A stretch of 64,000 nucleotides of DNA, taken from Verrucomicrobiaceae bacterium (GTDB lineage: Bacteria; Verrucomicrobiota; Verrucomicrobiia; Verrucomicrobiales; Akkermansiaceae). This document shows, piece by piece, positions 8,768 to 17,526 of the stretch. The notes below the pieces were generated by a model. It did no database searches. It was not told where the DNA came from and saw only the letters and a program-made list of their open reading frames with translations. Location of the stretch: contig JAIXWR010000039.1 in the NCBI GenBank assembly GCA_027491155.1, forward strand, positions 62,001 through 126,000, in the 5' to 3' direction. The position numbers and the translations under genes are program-made. Numbering within the stretch: the stretch's first letter is position 1; every line of letters begins with the position of its first letter.

Positions 8768-9694
8768 TCAATCGAGCAGCTCCGTGACCGCTTCCAGAGA
8801 CGCCAGATCCTCGATGGAATGCACCGTCGCGTCCTTGTCGATCTTGCCGACCAGACCCGCCAGGACCTTGCCGGGCCCGAGCTCGACGAAGGTCCGGTGA
8901 CCCATTTCGCAGAGCAGCCGGATCGATTCGGTCCAACGCACGGACCCCGTCACCTGCTTCTCCAGCATCGAGCGGATCGCCGCGGGATCCGATACCACGG
9001 AAGCCCCGAAATTGCACACCACCGGGATCCCCGGCGGCTGCATCGACACGCCCGCCAACTCCGCGGCGAGCTGGTCCTGCGCCGACTGCATCAGGCGGCT
9101 GTGGTAGGCCCCGGCGACGTTGAGCTTGATCGCCCGGCGGATCCCGTGGTCGCGGGCTTTCTCGACGGCGGCATCGATGCCTTCCACGGTCCCCGAAAGC
9201 ACGATCTGCCCCGGCGCGTTGAAATTCGCCACGTCCACCGCGCACTCGGCGGCCAGCGCTTTCACCGCCTCCTCCTCGCCGCCGATCAACGCCGCCATCG
9301 CGCCCTGCGTCGCCTGGCAGGCTTCCTCCATGAAAAGTCCGCGGCGGGCAACCAGCTTGAGTCCGTCTTCAAACGAAAAGGTCCCGGCCGCCGAGTGGGC
9401 AGTGAACTCCCCGAGCGAAAGCCCGGCCGCCGCCACCGGATTCAGCCCGCCGACCCGCTCCTTCAGCAGCGCCAGCGCGACCAGGCCGTGGAGATAAAGC
9501 GCCGGCTGGCAGCGCGAGGTGCGGGTCAATTCCTCCTCCGGACCCTCGAACATCGTCGTCGAAAGCGGGAAGCCGAGCACCTCGTCGGCCAGCTCGAAAA
9601 GCGCCCGCGCCGTCGCCGAGGCCTCGTGGAAATCCTTGCCCATGCCCACCTTCTGGGCGCCCTGTCCGGAGAATAGAAGAACGACGTCGCTCAT
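8768..9694 (-). CDS. fabD: Malonyl-CoA:ACP transacylase
   Basis: Transfers malonyl groups from CoA to acyl carrier protein for fatty acid synthesis; a cytoplasmic alpha/beta hydrolase-like enzyme of 308 aa. Visible: the N-terminal LLFSGQGAQKVGMGK with the oxyanion Gln11, the nucleophile elbow GLSLGEFTAH with Ser93, and AGAYHSRLM carrying the catalytic His at about 195. Length and motif spacing are normal. It lies 12 bases downstream of the glycerate kinase gene on the same strand, so the two are probably cotranscribed. Other fab genes are not in the window. Confidence 0.95.
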   Translation of the reverse strand: MSDVVLLFSGQGAQKVGMGKDFHEASATARALFELADEVLGFPLSTTMFEGPEEELTRTSRCQPALYLHGLVALALLKERVGGLNPVAAAGLSLGEFTAHSAAGTFSFEDGLKLVARRGLFMEEACQATQGAMAALIGGEEEAVKALAAECAVDVANFNAPGQIVLSGTVEGIDAAVEKARDHGIRRAIKLNVAGAYHSRLMQSAQDQLAAELAGVSMQPPGIPVVCNFGASVVSDPAAIRSMLEKQVTGSVRWTESIRLLCEMGHRTFVELGPGKVLAGLVGKIDKDATVHSIEDLASLEAVTELLD

Positions 9695-9706
9695 GTCGCC
9701 CCTGTC

Positions 9707-10825
9707 CTAGCGGGCCACAAGCCCGTGGAGCAAGCCCTCATGCCCGGCGACCAGCCGCGTGACGAGTTCCGGCGCGCGGGAAATCGACTCGTCCAACGGC
9801 AACCCGAAGCTTTCCAGCGACAGCGCGGCATCGAACAAGCCCGCCGCACAATCTTCCACCCGCCCCGCCACCGCGACCACTGGCACCCCCGCCGCCCGTG
9901 CCAGCGCCGCCACCCCGGCCGGGCCCTTGCCACCGAGTGTCTGGGCATCCAACGAACCCTCGCCGGTGATCACCAGATCCGCCGCCGCGACCCGCTCGCC
10001 GAGCCGCAAGGCCTCAGCCACCAGATCGAATCCCGGCACCACGGTCGCCCCTGCAAATCGCAGCAGCCCGAAGCCCAAGCCGCCCGCCGCGCCCGCACCG
10101 GGCGTCAAGGCTTCCCGCCCGCCGCCGGAAACCGTGGCCAGCTTCGTCAGCACGGCATCGAGAAACGCCACGTCCTCCGGCGTCGCGCCCTTCTGCGGCC
10201 CGAACACCGCCGATGCCCCGCGCGGCCCCGTCAGCGGGTTGTCCACGTCGCAGGCCACGATCACTTCCGGCAACATTATCCGCCGCGACTCATCGATCGC
10301 ATGAAGTCCCGCCAGTGCCTCGGGCACCGCGTCGAGCAAGTCCCCGCGTTCATCCAAAAAGCGAACCCCCAGCGCCGCCGCCATCCCCGCGCCGCCGTCG
10401 TTCGTCGCGCTGCCACCGAGCCCGACCAGCAGCCGCGTCGCGCCCGACACCTCCACCGCGTGCCGCATCAGCTCGCCCGTCCCGAACGTGCTCGCCCGCC
10501 GCGGATTCCGCTCCTCCGACGCGATCCGCCACATCCCGCTCGCCGCCGACATCTCGATCACCGCCACTGTTTCGCCGCCACTACGATAGATCCCGTAGTT
10601 CGCCTCGACCGGCCGGCCCAGTGCATCACGGCAGAAAGCACTCACCCGTTCCCCACCGCTGCCCGCCAGCATCGCGTCGATGAAGCCCTCCCCACCGTCC
10701 GCGATCGGGCAAACGTCGCACTCCCACCCCGCCGGCAACCCCGCCCGCACCGCCTCGCAGGCCTCCACCGCGCCCAGCGATCCCTTGAACTTGTCACATG
10801 CCAGCAGAACCTTCACGGGGGACAT
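9707..10825 (-). CDS. Glycerate kinase, GlxK/GarK type
   Basis: Phosphorylates D-glycerate (this family usually gives 2-phosphoglycerate) using ATP; 372 aa, cytoplasmic. Family signatures are the N-terminal VLLACDKFKGSLGAVEA, the PIADGGEGF motif, GTGELMRHAVEVSG, LVGLGGSATNDGGAGMAAAL and LVITGEGSLDAQTLGGKGP. The start is taken at 10825 (MSPVKV); an ATG one codon earlier is equally possible, while a much longer in-frame extension lacks similarity. It precedes fabD by 12 bases. The region upstream is shared with the divergently transcribed multiheme cytochrome gene. Confidence 0.9.
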   Translation of the reverse strand: MSPVKVLLACDKFKGSLGAVEACEAVRAGLPAGWECDVCPIADGGEGFIDAMLAGSGGERVSAFCRDALGRPVEANYGIYRSGGETVAVIEMSAASGMWRIASEERNPRRASTFGTGELMRHAVEVSGATRLLVGLGGSATNDGGAGMAAALGVRFLDERGDLLDAVPEALAGLHAIDESRRIMLPEVIVACDVDNPLTGPRGASAVFGPQKGATPEDVAFLDAVLTKLATVSGGGREALTPGAGAAGGLGFGLLRFAGATVVPGFDLVAEALRLGERVAAADLVITGEGSLDAQTLGGKGPAGVAALARAAGVPVVAVAGRVEDCAAGLFDAALSLESFGLPLDESISRAPELVTRLVAGHEGLLHGLVAR

Positions 10826-10958
10826 CATGAGAAAGCAGGCACGCCGTGGAATCTCAAAGCGCGGGTCCTGCGCATATCCTGCCAAACCGTTACCATCGAC
10901 CGTTTGATAGCGTCGCACCGCCCGTTGATTCTGGTAACGCCTGAAAAGGCTGACAGCC

Positions 10959-13202
10959 ATGAAACCCCTCGTCGTCCTCCTTGCCCTGACCACCGTGGTC
11001 TCCGCCCAGAAACTCATCGGTTGGAACAATCTCGGGATGCACTGCATGGACGACGACTACTCGGTGTTCTCGATCCTCCCGCCTTACAACACGATCGATT
11101 GCCAGCTCATCAACGCTTCCGGCAAACTCGTGCGCAACCCCGCCGGTTTCCTCCTCACCTACGAGGCCATCGCCGACCCCGACGGTTCGATCAACCGCGG
11201 CAGCCAGGGAAAAACCAACTTCTGGGATCACTCGCAGGCACTCTTCGGGGCGACACTCGCCCCTGAAACCGGTCTCACCGGCCACAAGATGCCCGGTCCG
11301 CTCAACGAGCCGCAGCCGACTGAATTCAACGCCCTGATGAACTGGTTCGAGGCCGCCGGAATCCCCATCACTCCGATCGACGACGCCGGGAACAGGAACC
11401 CCTACCCGGTCATGCGGCTGACCGCGAGGACCCCGACGGGAACCCTGCTTGCGACCACCGACGTCGTGCTGCCGGTCTCCGCCGAAATGGATTGCCGCAA
11501 GTGTCACGCCTCCAACTCCGGCCCCGCCGCCAAGCCCGCCGCAGGATGGGAGAACGACCCGAACCCGGCGCGGGACCACCGACTGAACATCCTGCGGCTC
11601 CACGACGAAAAACATCTTGGAACCACGGTTTATGCCAATGCGCTCGCGGCTGCCAAATACACGGCGGATGGACTCCATGCCAGCGTCGTCGATCTTCAGA
11701 AGCCGGTGCTTTGCGCGGCATGTCACGCCTCCGAGGCGCTCGGCACGGGAGGAGCCGCGGGCGTCTCTCCCCTTACCCGCGCGATGCACTCGAAACATGC
11801 GAACGTCACCGGACCCGACTCTCCTTTGACGCTCGATCACTTGTTAAACCGCAGTTCCTGCTATCAATGCCATCCCGGCTCGGAGACCCGCTGCCTGCGC
11901 GGCGCGATGGGTTCTGCCGTCGCCGCGGATGGCACGGCCGCCATGCAATGCCAGAGCTGCCACGGCACCATGAGCCAGGTCGGCGCGCCCGACCGCACCG
12001 GTTGGCTCGACGAGCCAAACTGCCAGCAATGCCACACCGGCAGCGCGACCCAGAACAGCGGCCAGATCCGCTACACGAGCGTCTTCAAGGATGATGGCTC
12101 CCTGCGCGTCCCGGCCAGCACGCTGTTCGCGACCAATCCCGACACCCCTGCCACGGGGAAGTCGCTCTATCGCTTTTCGAAGGGTCACGGTGGACTCCAA
12201 TGCAGCGCCTGCCACGGCTCGACGCATGCCGAGTATCCCGCGCTCCACCGCAACGACAACCTGCAAAGCGCCAAACTCCAGGGCAACGTCGGCGTCATCG
12301 CGGACTGCTCCGCCTGCCACTCGTCAGTGCCCAACACCGTGTCCGGCGGCCCCCACGGCATGCACCCGGTCGGTAACGCTTGGATCCAATCCCACAAGGA
12401 CCAGGGAGAAAGCAGTTCCTGTCTCGCGTGCCATGGCTCCGACCGGCGCGGCACGGTCCTGTCGCGATCCTTCTCCGATCGGACTCTCACCTTCAGCAAC
12501 GATAACGTCACCCACACGGTTTCTCTGTTCCGCGGTGAAAACGTGAGCTGCTTCCTCTGCCACAAGCGCGAGAACGACGGCCGCGTCGGCGGCATTTTCA
12601 CCAACAACAGCCGACCCGTGGTCATCAATGCGAGTCTCACCACCGCGACCGACAGCGCCGGCAGCATCTCCCTCTCCTCAAGCGATTCCAACGGCCATCC
12701 CCGGACCCTGCGCATCGTCACCCAGCCGCAGCACGGCACCGCTTCACTGGCCGGAAGCCTCGTCACCTATCATCCGGAGAGTGGATTCAACGGCCCGGAC
12801 TCGTTCACCTTCGCCGCGTTCGACGGCTTCGCGGACTCGAACCTCGGCGTCGTCTCGGTCACCGTCGGCAACCCGGCAACCGCCGACACCCTTGACCGCG
12901 ACCACGATCAATATCCGGACATCGTCGAATACGCCCTCGGACTCTCCACCGATTTCCCGACATCTCCCGAAGCGCGCACCCCGTTCATGAGAAACACCGG
13001 CGGCACGAACTACCTGACACTGAGAGTTCCGCGTTTCCTCGCGCCGAGCGATGCCACCGCGGTCATTGAATTCAGCTCGAACCTAGAGAACTGGGTGCCG
13101 GGCGTGATTTTAACCAACACCCCGTTCATCCTCGAAGCCCGCGATCCCGACCCCGCCCTCAGCCACGCCGAGCGCTTCGTCCGCATCCGGGCGGTGCGAT
13201 GA
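10959..13202 (+). CDS. Exported nine-heme c-type cytochrome with surface C-terminus
   Basis: A 747-residue exported protein. After a signal peptide (MKPLVVLLALTTVVSA) comes a domain with WNNLGMHCMDDDYSVFSILP, a motif seen in multiheme proteins. Nine CxxCH heme sites follow, at about residues 178, 251, 300, 330, 354, 414, 449, 487 and 530. The C-terminal third is heme-free: a cadherin-like/Big domain (about 548-645) with GSLVTYHPESGFNGPDSF, then an Asp-rich DRDHDQYPDIVEYALGL motif and a small beta domain ending ERFVRIRAVR. That ending is shared with four other surface proteins in the window. Likely an outer-surface or periplasmic electron carrier; donor and acceptor are not evident. No porin or inner-membrane quinol partner is adjacent. 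Confidence 0.88.
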   Translation: MKPLVVLLALTTVVSAQKLIGWNNLGMHCMDDDYSVFSILPPYNTIDCQLINASGKLVRNPAGFLLTYEAIADPDGSINRGSQGKTNFWDHSQALFGATLAPETGLTGHKMPGPLNEPQPTEFNALMNWFEAAGIPITPIDDAGNRNPYPVMRLTARTPTGTLLATTDVVLPVSAEMDCRKCHASNSGPAAKPAAGWENDPNPARDHRLNILRLHDEKHLGTTVYANALAAAKYTADGLHASVVDLQKPVLCAACHASEALGTGGAAGVSPLTRAMHSKHANVTGPDSPLTLDHLLNRSSCYQCHPGSETRCLRGAMGSAVAADGTAAMQCQSCHGTMSQVGAPDRTGWLDEPNCQQCHTGSATQNSGQIRYTSVFKDDGSLRVPASTLFATNPDTPATGKSLYRFSKGHGGLQCSACHGSTHAEYPALHRNDNLQSAKLQGNVGVIADCSACHSSVPNTVSGGPHGMHPVGNAWIQSHKDQGESSSCLACHGSDRRGTVLSRSFSDRTLTFSNDNVTHTVSLFRGENVSCFLCHKRENDGRVGGIFTNNSRPVVINASLTTATDSAGSISLSSSDSNGHPRTLRIVTQPQHGTASLAGSLVTYHPESGFNGPDSFTFAAFDGFADSNLGVVSVTVGNPATADTLDRDHDQYPDIVEYALGLSTDFPTSPEARTPFMRNTGGTNYLTLRVPRFLAPSDATAVIEFSSNLENWVPGVILTNTPFILEARDPDPALSHAERFVRIRAVR

Positions 13203-13287
13203 GTCCGCGCCCCGGGCGCCGCAAAAGAAATCCGACTCGCCCCGACTTGGCACTTGGCTGCCGCGGAATCGCGACTAGGGAAAACCC

Positions 13288-16200
13288 GTGCCCCGCACGG
13301 TCGATGCCACCCACGACTGGCTGCAGCGGGCCATCGGGCAGCCGGATTTCGCGCAGCGCCTGGCCCTTGCGGCCTCGGGTGCAGGAGGCGTCGTGTTCGA
13401 CCACGCCGACGAGGCCGCCCACTCCTGGCTCGCCGCGGTGATCTGCCGCCACCTTTCCGATGCCGGCAAGCGCCGCCTCTGGCTGGTCTGCGAAGGCCAC
13501 CGCCAGCGCGAACGACTCGCCGCGGAACTCGAGCTGTGGGGCATCGACGCCACCGATCTCCCCGAAATGCCGGCCGAACTCGACGGCGGCCAGATCGCCG
13601 ATCCCGAAGCCGCCGCGCTGCGCCTCCAGGTCCTCGACGATGCCGCCCAGAAAAAGTCCTGCGTCATCCTCTGCGGCCCCGACGCCTTCGCCCAGCCGGC
13701 CCCCTCGCCCGCCGCGCTGGCTGGCAGCCGGATCGTCGTCAAGCAGGGCACCACGGCCGATCCGCTCGATCTAACAGCCAAGCTTTCCTCCCACGGTTAC
13801 GACCGCGTCGTCACCGTCCAGGGCCGCGGCCAGTTCGCGATGCGCGGCGGCATCCTCGATGTCTTCCCCTGGCAAGGCGGACGACCGCTGCGGATCGAAT
13901 TCTTCGACACCGAAGTCGATTCCCTCCGCGAGTTCGACGTCGATTCGCAAGCCTCCATCGGCAAGCTGGAACAAGCCGAACTCCTCCTCGCCGAGCCCGA
14001 CCTCGATGCCACGGTCGGCGATTATGTGAGAAAGGGCGACGTCCGCATCGGCTTCGAAGAGGCGGACGGTGACATCCGCATTCTCACAGGCGCGGCGGAC
14101 GGCAAAGGCGAGGAAGACTTCTCCACCGCCTGCTTCGGCAGCCCGCTCGGCAGCTTCGAAGCCGGCGACTTTGTCCTCGAACAATCCCGCCGCCAGACCT
14201 TCTTCGGCCAGCTCGACGAGTGGCGCGCGCAGGACTGGAAGATCGGCATGGTCTTCTCGAACAAGGGCGAGGAAGACCGCTTCATCGAACTCGCCGGCCA
14301 GGAAGCCGTCGCCGATCTGGTCCGCCTCCGCGGCGAGCTCGTCCAAGGCTTCACCGTCCCCGCCGCGCGGATGGCCGTGCTTTCCTCCAGCGAACTCTTC
14401 GGCCGCTACCGCACGCCCGGCACGCTGAAGAAACGCCATGATACCCATCGCGCTCTAACAACCCGCGCCTCGCTCGACGACATCGCGGAAGCCGACCTCG
14501 TCGTCCACAGCGAATACGGCATCGGCCGCTTCCGCGGCATCGCGCCCGGCGAGACAGGCGACGAGATCACCATCGAATACAAGGACGGCGGCCTGCTCGC
14601 GGTGCCGATCGACCAGTCGCACCTGGTCGCGAAGTACGTCGGCATCGGCGGCAAGACGCCCGAGTTGAGCAAGCTCGGCGGCACCGCATGGAAGAACCTC
14701 CGCAAGTCGGCCGAGAAGTCGATCCTCGACTACGCCGCGCAGCTCCTCCGAGTGCAAGCCGAGCGCCAGGCCGAGGCCGGGATCCCCCACCCGCCCGACT
14801 CGCGCTGGATGTGGGAATTCGAGAACTCGTTCCATTACACCGAGACCCCCGACCAGCGCCGCGCGATCGAGCAATCGAAGCGCGACATGGAAGGCATCCG
14901 CCCGATGGACCGCCTGATCTGCGGCGACGTCGGCTTCGGCAAAACGGAAGTCGCCATCCGCGCGGCCTTCAAGGCAGCCACCGGCGGCATGCAGGTCGCC
15001 ATTTTGGTGCCCACCACCGTGCTCGCCGAGCAGCACTGGCGGACCTTCCGCGAACGGATGAGCGACTACCCGATCCGCATCGAGCTGCTCAACCGCTTCC
15101 GCACGCCCGCCGAAATCCGCGACACCATCAAGGGCCTCGCCGACGGTTCGGTCGACATCGTCATCGGCACCCACCGCCTGATTTCCGGCGACGTGACCTT
15201 CAAGAACCTCGGCCTCGCGGTGGTCGACGAGGAGCAGCGCTTCGGCGTGAAGCACAAGGAGAAGTTCAAGGAGATGTTCCGCAGCATCGACGTGCTGACC
15301 CTTTCCGCCACGCCGATCCCGCGCACCCTCTACATGGCGCTGATGGGTGCGCGCGACATGTCGACCATCGACACCCCGCCGCCTAACAGGGTGCCGGTCC
15401 ACACCAGCGTCTGCCCCTACGACGAGCGGGTGATCCGCGACGCGATCCGCCGTGAGATGAAGCGCGGCGGCCAGGTCTTCTTCTTGCACAACCGGGTCAA
15501 GAGCATCGAGATGATGCGCAAGAAGATCGCCGAGCTGGTCCCCGAGGCACGCATCCTCGTCGGCCACGGCCAGATGGAGAAGGACGACCTGGAAGTCGTG
15601 ATGCGCAGCTTCGTCCACGGCGAGGCCGACGTGTTGCTGGCCACCACGATCATCGAGACCGGCATCGACATCCCGAATGCCAACACCATCCTGATCGACC
15701 GCGCCGACCGCTTCGGCCTGGCCGATCTCTATCAGCTCCGCGGCCGCGTCGGCCGGGCCGGCGAAAAGGCCTACGCCATCCTGCTGCTGCCACGCGACAT
15801 GGTCACCGCCGGCGACGCGCGGAAAAGGATTCACGCCATCAAGCAGTACACCGCCCTCGGCTCCGGCTTCAAGATCGCCATGCGCGACCTCGAGATCCGC
15901 GGCGCGGGCAATCTGTTAGGTACCAAGCAGAGCGGCCACATCGCCGCGGTCGGCTTCGATCTCTACTGCCAGCTCCTCCGCCAATCGGTCGACCGCCTCC
16001 AGGGCAAAACCCCGAAAGCCCGCGTCGAGGCGAGCTTCCGCAGCGACTTCGTGGCCTTCTCCGAAACCGAGCACGCCCGCGGTTCCGGCGACGGCCCGCT
16101 GCTCCCCGCCTACCTGCCGAATTCCTGGCTCGGCGAAACCCAGCTCCGAGTCAGCGCCTACCGCGAGCTCGCCGAGAGCATGGTCGAGAAGGACCTCGAC

Positions 16201-16452
16201 CAGCTCGAAGCCCGCTGGCGCGACCGCTTCGGCCGCCTGCCGGAGCCCGCCGCGAATCTCATCGCCGTCGGCCGCATCCGCCTGGTCGCCGCGAACAAGG
16301 GCGTCTCGTCGGTCGAGATCAAGGGCCAGCGCCTGATGCTCCACCGCGGCGGCGATTACATCATGCTCGAAGGCCGCCGCTTCCCGCGACTCACGTCCGT
16401 CGATCCCGCCGGCAAGCTGCGCGAGGCGCTGGAGATGCTGCGGGTACTCTGA
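13288..16452 (+). CDS. mfd: Transcription-repair coupling factor
   Basis: ATP-dependent translocase that displaces RNA polymerase stalled at lesions and recruits UvrA. At 1054 aa it is slightly shorter than the E. coli protein. Domains in order: a UvrB-like module (about 1-340), the polymerase-interacting CarD-like domain (about 400-470, VVHSEYGIGRFRGI), the helicase core with Walker A in GDVGFGKTEVA (about 549), VVDEEQRFGVKHKE and LSATPIPRTLYMAL, the second RecA lobe with GRVGRAGEKAYA, and the C-terminal regulatory domain. It starts at GTG with no obvious ribosome-binding site. The gene carries three CTAACAG words and one CTAACAA, the densest concentration in the window. Confidence 0.97.
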   Translation: MPRTVDATHDWLQRAIGQPDFAQRLALAASGAGGVVFDHADEAAHSWLAAVICRHLSDAGKRRLWLVCEGHRQRERLAAELELWGIDATDLPEMPAELDGGQIADPEAAALRLQVLDDAAQKKSCVILCGPDAFAQPAPSPAALAGSRIVVKQGTTADPLDLTAKLSSHGYDRVVTVQGRGQFAMRGGILDVFPWQGGRPLRIEFFDTEVDSLREFDVDSQASIGKLEQAELLLAEPDLDATVGDYVRKGDVRIGFEEADGDIRILTGAADGKGEEDFSTACFGSPLGSFEAGDFVLEQSRRQTFFGQLDEWRAQDWKIGMVFSNKGEEDRFIELAGQEAVADLVRLRGELVQGFTVPAARMAVLSSSELFGRYRTPGTLKKRHDTHRALTTRASLDDIAEADLVVHSEYGIGRFRGIAPGETGDEITIEYKDGGLLAVPIDQSHLVAKYVGIGGKTPELSKLGGTAWKNLRKSAEKSILDYAAQLLRVQAERQAEAGIPHPPDSRWMWEFENSFHYTETPDQRRAIEQSKRDMEGIRPMDRLICGDVGFGKTEVAIRAAFKAATGGMQVAILVPTTVLAEQHWRTFRERMSDYPIRIELLNRFRTPAEIRDTIKGLADGSVDIVIGTHRLISGDVTFKNLGLAVVDEEQRFGVKHKEKFKEMFRSIDVLTLSATPIPRTLYMALMGARDMSTIDTPPPNRVPVHTSVCPYDERVIRDAIRREMKRGGQVFFLHNRVKSIEMMRKKIAELVPEARILVGHGQMEKDDLEVVMRSFVHGEADVLLATTIIETGIDIPNANTILIDRADRFGLADLYQLRGRVGRAGEKAYAILLLPRDMVTAGDARKRIHAIKQYTALGSGFKIAMRDLEIRGAGNLLGTKQSGHIAAVGFDLYCQLLRQSVDRLQGKTPKARVEASFRSDFVAFSETEHARGSGDGPLLPAYLPNSWLGETQLRVSAYRELAESMVEKDLDQLEARWRDRFGRLPEPAANLIAVGRIRLVAANKGVSSVEIKGQRLMLHRGGDYIMLEGRRFPRLTSVDPAGKLREALEMLRVL

Positions 16453-16458
16453 GACGGC

Positions 16459-17082
16459 TCATTTCTCCACGTCCTCTGTCGCCAGTCGGGCGTCCTCAAT
16501 CACGACGCCGCCATTCACCAGCGACAAGCGCCCGGCGATCATCGCAGGACGGTCGCGCCGGATCGCCAGCAGCGACTCTTTCGAACCTGCGGCGAACCGG
16601 CACTCGATGGACTCCACTCCGGTCTGGAGGTTCCGGCCCTTCGGATCCGACTTCGCGTAGGGAAGCTGGAAAGTCCCGACGATGGTCTCGCCTTGGGTCC
16701 GCAAGTCGCCCGCCTGCAACCTCCACGTCACCGCGGCGCCCTCCACCTTCTCGACGAATACCTCTTTCGCAAGGGTGGTCGCCCCCGGATCAAGCCGCCA
16801 GGCCAGAAACATCTCCGGACTCAAGGCATCACCCTTCTGGTATCCGCTGTAGTCCGCCAGTTCGCCTTCCCTCAGTTGAACCGCGGTCACGGTGCTCTCC
16901 CGCTCCACTGCCGCCCGGGCCTCCTCTCGCGCCTTGAACTCCGCGATTTGCTCCTCCACCTCGCGCTTCCCGTGACGGACCGCCTTGAAGCTGTAAACAA
17001 ACACGAGTGCGATCACTCCTACCAAAACGAGCAGTCCGACCACCGCCGCCACCACGCATCCCGACCTTTTCTTGTCCGACAT
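16459..17082 (-). CDS. Membrane-anchored protein of unknown function
   Basis: A 207-residue protein with a short basic N-terminus and one transmembrane helix (about residues 9-30), then a charged helical stalk (about 38-62) and an extracytoplasmic domain. The C-terminal half alternates short beta strands (VTWRLQAGDL, GTFQLPY, IECRFAAGSKESLLAI, AGRLSLVNGGVVIEDARL), a pattern compatible with an OB-fold such as the tRNA_anti-like family, but this is a guess from pattern only. It converges on mfd with only six bases between the stops. The start (17082) is chosen because the helix then begins near the N-terminus. Confidence 0.65.
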   Translation of the reverse strand: MSDKKRSGCVVAAVVGLLVLVGVIALVFVYSFKAVRHGKREVEEQIAEFKAREEARAAVERESTVTAVQLREGELADYSGYQKGDALSPEMFLAWRLDPGATTLAKEVFVEKVEGAAVTWRLQAGDLRTQGETIVGTFQLPYAKSDPKGRNLQTGVESIECRFAAGSKESLLAIRRDRPAMIAGRLSLVNGGVVIEDARLATEDVEK

Positions 17083-17191
17083 GCCGCCAGCGTATCGCAG
17101 CAATTCCCGCCGCCCGCCATTCCAATTCCACCACCCGCTTCCACATCCCGCCCTTGCCGCCGCCCGGGCTTTCCTCTCCAATCCGCCCGCC

Positions 17192-17485
17192 ATGGCCCAT
17201 GACCCCATCGACGTCCGCCACATCGCGGGACTCGCACGACTCGAACTCAGCGAGGAAGAGTGCGCTGTTTTCCAGAAGCAGCTCGAGGCCATCCTCGGCC
17301 ATGTCGAATCCCTCGCCGCGCTCGATGTCAGCGGCATCGAGCCCACCTCCTACCCCGCCCCGGTCTACGACGTGATGCGCGAGGACCTCCCCGGCGACAG
17401 CCTCCCCCGCGAAGCCGTCCTCGCCAACGCTCCCGACCAGGCCCAGGACCAGATCCGGGTGCCGAAGGTCATCGCCGACGCGTGA
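17192..17485 (+). CDS. gatC: Asp/Glu-tRNA amidotransferase subunit C
   Basis: The small stabilising subunit of GatCAB, which converts Glu-tRNA(Gln) and Asp-tRNA(Asn) to the amides. It is 97 aa, normal for GatC. Recognisable features are the N-terminal VRHIAGLARLELSEEE helix, FQKQLEAILGHVESLAALD, and the GIEPTSYPAPVYDVMREDLP motif that wraps around GatA. It is followed 41 bases later by gatA, so the pair is an operon; gatB is not in the window. Confidence 0.93.
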   Translation: MAHDPIDVRHIAGLARLELSEEECAVFQKQLEAILGHVESLAALDVSGIEPTSYPAPVYDVMREDLPGDSLPREAVLANAPDQAQDQIRVPKVIADA

Positions 17486-17487
17486 GA

Positions 17488-17520
17488 GACGCAAGACTTC
17501 AAGACTCAAGACGCAAGACT
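17488..17520. repeat. Short direct repeat in the gatC-gatA spacer
   Basis: The word GACGCAAGACT occurs at 17488-17498 and again at 17510-17520, with the related TCAAGACTCAA between them. The repeat fills the spacer just ahead of the gatA start and resembles in style the repeat ahead of thiG. Confidence 0.7.
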
Positions 17521-17526
17521 GGAATC

